DNA of 64,000 nt from Conoideocrella luteorostrata (taxonomy: Eukaryota > Ascomycota > Sordariomycetes > Hypocreales > Clavicipitaceae): positions 1 to 64,000 of the forward strand of contig JASWJB010000223.1 of assembly GCA_032433595.1 (NCBI GenBank), read 5' to 3'. This document shows positions 58,001 through 64,000 of this stretch, one piece after another (within the stretch, counting starts at the first letter, position 1; each line of letters begins with the position of its first letter). A program made the position numbers and the translations under genes. Below the pieces are notes generated by a model. It saw only the letters and a list, made by a program, of their open reading frames with translations. It made no database searches and was not told the origin of the DNA.

Positions 58001-61000
58001 CTTCGGACATGATCCTCGCAAGGCCTTCAACCTAATCTTTGTTCACATCAGTTGAGCTGTTTTGGGGTGTACACCGTTTCTACAATATGCCTTTCGAATT
58101 CGGCCATGCCCTAAGAAGCGTAGGCAGTGGCGATCTAGTTCAGGACCCAACATGGTAAGCGCAGGGGAAAGCTGCACGGTATGTCCAGGCGCGACAGGCG
58201 AGGGCAAGCGACACGCAGATCCCAAGTTTCTTCCGCATCGGCTTGCTGAACGGCCCACGCGTTAGTAATAAGAGAACTACAGGCCAACATGCCGCTGGTT
58301 TACGCTATGTAACCTGGCCATATCACCAACTTGTCAGGGTGTTTGCATGGGCTGTGTTGGGGCACACTGCCTCCAATGGAGAACCGGCATGCTCATATGA
58401 TGTTGGTTAGTAAGACTAAAGAACGGCGGAACGATGCCTAGAAATTATCGAGTCTAGCAAAGATGGCCTTGCTTCCTTCCATTGGTGCAGATAGCAAGGT
58501 ATACGTTGCATGGCTCGGCATGGTCCGCTCCATCTAGCGAGCTCGGCTCTTCAGCTAAATTCGCCTTCTGCTTACGATCTGCGGCTATCCTTGACTCGAT
58601 CTGTGGGTGGGTAACAGCAGCTGGTTTGCAGAAACAGTAGTGCCATCAAAGGGCAACTTACAAATTCGCAATGCCGATAACAAATGAGCCAGCTTATAGG
58701 GTGTAGCTTCCCCTTGGCCAAAACAACGGATATCATGTCTCTGACCAACCAGAGATATGAAGGATGGCTACGTATGGAGAATTGCCAACAAAGCGAGCCG
58801 AAATTTCTCCAGTTGCTCAAGGCCCTGAGATACTTCCTGGGTGTGAGGAGATTTACAGCTGTCTATAGCCGAGTCCCGGAGACACTGGCGCTTACGAGCA
58901 TGAGCAGCTGACTTGTTAAGGCAGATTGGCGAATGGGACTGTCCAGGAACCAGAGCGCTAGCTGGGCTGTTGGGTTCGATCTCTAGCGGTGGAAACAGGC
59001 CATACCCATGCAAGGTCGCCACCCAGCGTTTAACTTTTACCCAGCAGGTGAAGAACCGTTGCTTGAAAGCTGACAATTGGGCCCAAGCAGAGTGAGTAGA
59101 TCGTGTTACGAAAGTTAAAAGATCCAACTTATCCCGGGTACCGGAGACGAAAGCTTACGAAGGGCAACGGGCGAAGGGAGACGTCTCTACTACTTGCGCC
59201 TTTATAAGCAAGAGTTCTGAGCGGCAAGACTTAATAACAAACTAGGTAAAGTAGTACGTAGCGCGAAAGATCCATAACAATCGGGCCGCTCATATTGTTC
59301 GGAGTGTGCTTCTAAGAGCCACTACACACCACCACTGTCCCGTCAGCTGGTTTGCCCAACACAAAATATGGACGGCAATTTCTTGGGGTGGTTTGTGACA
59401 AGCACTAGCAAATTTGCATATCGTACAAAATTGTTCGGAGAACGGAGAAGTGTGGGGGGAAGGGGGTGGAAACAATCCCTCTGTCGACCGGTTGACTACA
59501 TACGATCATCACGTTGGATTCCGCGGCTGTGCATGTCCGCCTTACATCAGTAGGACGCATTAAACGCCGCGACCCAACCACTCGTATTTCATGCCTGCCA
59601 TTTGTCCAAACGCTAACTATCACCTGCAATGCAAGGTGACAAACGCCCCAACATCATATCTATTGGGGTAAGCTCTTTGTTAGGTTGGCTGGTCGCGGCA
59701 CGCTCAAGGCTCGGAAATTACTTGATTCAGTGCGTAGTTGATCCGCCGTTTCTCACCCTGCCGATGTCGATGAACTCGTGAACAACTTCCCCTCACTTGG
59801 CATGCGATACTTACCGGATCAATCACACCTTGGGTCGTTTTGAATGGCTATTACTGCAACCTGCGTCCGGCGCTTAACATGGCCCCGCCTAACACGGTCC
59901 CGCTGATGTGTCCTGTCCCGTTGGCAATCGACTACGTCGCTGTTCCTTTGACTCTAGTTGGTAAAGGGCTTGCCTCTCTGAATCTAGAAAATGAACCTGC
60001 TGGCATACGCCTCTCAAGTGGATCAGGTGTGGGCAGACCTGACTATTACACCGATTGGAAGCTTGACCGGCAGTTATCAGCGTACCACCAACGTTTAGAC
60101 GGGTGCCATCTTGATGTGCTTGTATGTCTGCATTTGTAGGTATCGTCTCGGATCCTGGGAAGCCATAGATGAGTTGGTATTGCCTGTCCAGTTAAGCATA
60201 TTTGCCAATGCGGCCATTGACGCGGCCATGTTTTCCAATGTCATCCATGCATGCTCAGCACGAGGCAAGGGCCATTACTCCATAAGATACCCAATGCGAG
60301 ATATTCGGCCGCTCCTACATACCGGATACCGGCCCGCTGTATACTCAATCCAGGTGGCGACCGAAATGATTACCCTCACACTTGTGCATTGTCGACCAAA
60401 AGCAACTGTCGGTCCACGGACCCATAGACGAAAGGACAGCCAACTGGACCAAGCCCACCGAACCGATCCAGACACATTGAAGTAAATTCAACTGGATTCT
60501 AACTTCATTTGGGCAGTAATTTACACGTTGAGTAAGAATACTGGTCGTAATCTAGTACTAAGCTGTACGTAGGTTCTTGCATCTCTAATTTTCTGATACG
60601 CCAGCCCGTTCCCCCAAGTTATGGCTTATTCTGATGCCCATTAGACTAACGAAGGGGTTGTGTCATTTTTTTATCACACCACTTCAGAGATATACGGATG
60701 TATACACCGGGAGATAAAACAGGGCCATAGGATGTTGCGGGATATTTAGTCAAAGGATTTCTTGATAGACATGCCAATCAGGGAGACATGTGTCTTGACC
60801 CGAATTGCTAACAGTGACCCCATCATTATCCACTAGAGGTTATGTATACGTTCTGCCCGAAATAAAACTGCGATGTGACGTCATTCCATCAGTCTAGATT
60901 CTTCATATTTGCGATGTGAAAAACCAATCGCTTGCAGTTAAGTTGAAAACTTCACTGGAAGCATGGACCAGGTAAGACCAACAAGCACAAAAGTCCACTC

Positions 61001-64000
61001 GCCTTCCCTTTCCAGCAAACGGTTGCGCGTCTTGGGCACTTGGAACATTGGGCCGGTGAGAGACAGGAGGAAAACACGCCACCAGCCTGCCACGGAAGAT
61101 TTGTTGGTTGTTTTCTTTCCTGCGGGATGAAGTACACGCCGTCGAGACGGACCCTGGAGTCCAGATCCCGTGACAAGTCTGTTGCTGGTCCAAGTCTAGC
61201 AAGAGACGACACTGTTACCCATTACAGCCGCGACAATACAACATGAAGCCGTGGAACGTCGTAGGTCGGAAGCAAAATCTAGAATGCCCCACCCATCCAG
61301 CACAGCCTAGCACAGCACAGCATGAACATGTCGCATGTATGCATGCGCCGCTATTGTTGATTAGGCGCCGGACCTCCAAAAGCCGGGGTGTGACGATGTC
61401 GTTCGTCGGAATACGGGGTAGCCAATCATGGTACAGCCTAAGCGCCGCTATTGCTGCACTTGGCAGGTGCTGCTCCGCAGTCAGCGGCAGAGAAGGGGCA
61501 GGCAGGTCATGACGGGTGACAGGGGACCGAGTGGGGGGGAGGGAAACACTCGACGACAGCTATGCAAATGCGAGCACGAATGCGAACAAGCTACAACACA
61601 CGCACGTACAAGATATCATGGCCACTTTGAACATGAAAAGAGAAGGGGGGAAAAAAGAAGAAACAAAAAGGAGAGAGAGAGAGTCTATTCTGCGAGCATG
61701 AGAGGAATTGCAGGCCGAGTTTCGCTTCTTGGGCTACGCTAGCAGCCGACCAGGCATGAGCTGAACAGACACCGTTTGCTGTGTGGTGCGATGGACCGCA
61801 CATAGGAGGTGCCACATCCGAAACAAAAGATCATCAGGTTCTAGGGTCCTGAGTACCCTTGGTATTTCGAGGGAGACTGCTCCGTATCGAGAAATCAATG
61901 GGATTGACTGTGTTCCGGACTGGAAGAAATGACAGGGGAGCTGGCGGATATGCTGTGTTGGAAGTTCTGCAAGTTGGTATCTCCAATCACCAACAAAATG
62001 CGGCAAATGACTCCAGCTCTAAACGAGCTTTACTCCCTGTCTTGGTTAGGTTGATCCAGAGACATTGGTTAGCTTCTAGTACGGCACAGGGGGTGTGAGG
62101 TGAAGAGCAGGGCTTCGATATCAAATACGCTTGACCCGCAGTCATGATGGCTTGATATCCGCGCGTCTTAATCGATGATTCTGCAGTATGTACTTGGGAA
62201 GATCCACTTTCGAATCATACCGGCAATATGACTCTAGCAACTACCGCGACCAACAGTTAGAACATTCACCTCGGGGTGGATACCAACCTTGATACTCAGC
62301 TTCGGCCGAATTACGACTTACTACAACAATACACACGTGCCATCATCCCTTGGGGGTGGGGTGGCCAGAAAACATAGTCGGCAAGATGCGCGCCTGCTTA
62401 CCAAGCTCCGCGTGTGCAAATGGTTGCTTAACGCGGCTGGACTTTTTACATGGTATCTGTTACATGGTATCTGACTAGCGCACATTTTCAGACGGGAAAG
62501 CCCAAGCCGCGATGTTGGAAGTTGAAGCAGCAAAGCCAACACTTTCTGTGACGAGACGCATCCTATACAGGCATTTAGAGACCATTTCACAACACATGTT
62601 GGATGCACATCATGTAGAATACCTACCAACAAGCGTCTGGTCTTTGAATTTTGATCCGTCGGCCCCCCAAAACCTCAGGCTATCACAAGCAGACATGTAA
62701 GTGGCTTATGGATCATTGGAGTCGATGAGCTCAGAAATATATCTTGTGCTCCGAGCTTGACGTTGAAAACTTGCCTCATCACCAACACAGCTTTGCAGAC
62801 CGCTGACCTTTCTACATGTGGAAGATCGCCAGCAGTTTTGACGCCAGGAATCACGCCAGCAGCGGTGACGTGGGGGCAATTTGTTGTCAACTGGAAGCTA
62901 CTGCATCTTCACCTTGCCCTTAGCTCCGCATGTGAGGAAGGAAACAACATGATCGATTAAAAGCCTCAGCTCAGCGACCAATTTTGGAATGTGATTACTA
63001 GTCTATGGAGCCGGGTATTTTGTTTCCTGTAAGTGTCTTTTCACGGAGGAGATCCGGCAAGAAAATCTCTGGCATCCTGCCAAAAGGTGAAGACAGGTTT
63101 GCTACCTACTTGTACGACATTATTTTAAGGTTTTCATACATTTGATGAAGGAAGGTCACTGAAAGTCTGTTATGATGCCATCATGCTTAACACAGTACTG
63201 CCACCTCCAGATCATCGCGGCTCTAGTGAGTGTCACTTTGAATAGTTTTTTCCAGGTTCTAACATCAGCTGCTAGTATGTACGGTTGGAGATCCTACGAA
63301 CATACTTTAGTTGCGAGAATCATAAAAGATTTGTTGCGCAGCAAAACCACACAAAAACACCTTGGCGAAGCTCCAGGGTATGTGTTGCCAAAGTAAGATC
63401 GTATGATCAATGTTCGCTGACATAACTCTTGACGAAGGCTTGCGGGTGCAACAAAAGAAAGAACCAAGAAGAAGAGCAAACACGCCGAACGAAAGAAGGA
63501 AAGAAAGAAGCGAGAAAAGATTCTGTTTTGGGGGAACAGGACAGACCCTTCTCGCTGGTATCTCCCCACGGTCGGTCGGCAAGATATATTGCAACTCCAC
63601 TGAGCACATGGGAAATTGAAGAGCAGCCCCGGCTCCGGGAAATCCCATTGTTCGGAGCCGGCATGTCCAATCAGGTAAAATATCATTGCAACCAAAAGGC
63701 CATTGTTGACGCCTCTTCCTCTTTTTCACTTTTTTGGGCCCGGGTTTTTTTCTATGCAAGGGATCTATTGCTGGAGCTTCAAGCCGGCATAACCCTCGCT
63801 CGTCTTGTGACGGGAAAGGATGCCCGTTGTTTGCCGCTAATTTGCACATGAAGATGACACTTGCTCGCCAACGTTTGAGCATCAACATTCAGCCCCCTCC
63901 TCCCTTCCCTTCCTTTCTCCTTCGCCCATTTTCGGCAGACGGAAAACCAAGGCAAAAAAGAGTCTGAGGTCGGGGGCCATGTGGAGAGGGGGATGAGCGG

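Larger units (their letters stand above)
54089..64000. other. Gene desert, right part
   Basis: The remaining 9.9 kb show no recognised conserved gene. The stretch contains a His-rich frame (54754-55197, minus), a 189-codon minus frame at 55566-56135 overlapped by plus frames, an isolated 84-codon frame at 57385-57639 and a 123-codon frame near 60111-60485. None has domain features that I recognise. A minus-strand TATAAA near 59205 has no good frame downstream. The right edge may be the upstream region of a gene outside the window. Confidence 0.45.

Noticed and set aside
62190..62235. TTCGAATC resembling a tRNA T-loop
   Set aside because: There is no matching T-stem, A-box or acceptor stem around it. 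Other TTCGA words (52817, 58979) failed the same test.
63307..63888. 193-codon minus-strand frame near the right edge
   Set aside because: It is low in complexity, with a poly-basic start and Phe/Leu-rich centre from an A/G-rich strand. No family likeness is seen.

Overview
The window is nuclear DNA of a filamentous ascomycete, most likely a Hypocreales fungus. The genes are carried on both strands, and most are interrupted by short introns (about 50-120 bp, GT...AG, often with a CTAAC/CTGAC-like branch point). RPB1, TFIIS, Hrd3, Rcr-type, Msb1/Mug8 and Zn2Cys6 proteins all have filamentous-fungal character. A 9-bp word (TACTCCGTA or its complement) recurs between genes; I associate it with insect-pathogen and related Hypocreales, but I cannot confirm genus or species. 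I resolved exon-intron structures by eye, asking that frame and protein family continuity hold across each junction.

From 1 to 11.5 kb lie TFIIS (+), an Mcy1-type cysteine synthase (-), an NDUFAF7/MidA methyltransferase (+), alanyl-tRNA synthetase (-) with an in-frame presequence-like 5' extension, a conserved acidic protein of unknown function (+) and an RCR-family membrane protein (-). From 13 to 21.5 kb lie the ERAD factor Hrd3 (-), a DUF3140 plus HVA1/Tudor-like protein (-) and uracil-DNA glycosylase (+). From 25 to 35.6 kb lie a large Msb1/Mug8-domain protein (+), a DUF726 membrane hydrolase-like protein (-), a Tma23-type G-patch nucleolar protein (+) and a Zn2Cys6 transcription factor (-). 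From 36 to 48.3 kb lie an eight-exon tRNA-His guanylyltransferase Thg1 (-), the COMPASS subunit Swd1 (+), a broken MFS transporter gene (+) and RPB1 (+).

The last 15.7 kb (48.3-64 kb) contain no recognisable conserved gene. The one persuasive feature there is a tiny cysteine-rich reading frame (54 codons, minus strand, 53924-54088) lying about 210 bp downstream of a clear TATA box, which I regard as the best candidate for something undescribed. A His-rich 148-codon frame nearby is weaker.

The genes are mostly housekeeping: transcription (TFIIS, RPB1, Swd1), translation and tRNA (AlaRS, Thg1, Tma23), mitochondria (NDUFAF7, cysteine synthase) and ER/membrane quality control (Hrd3, RCR). They do not form a pathway or a secondary-metabolite cluster. 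I saw no tRNA, rRNA, CRISPR array or intact transposon.
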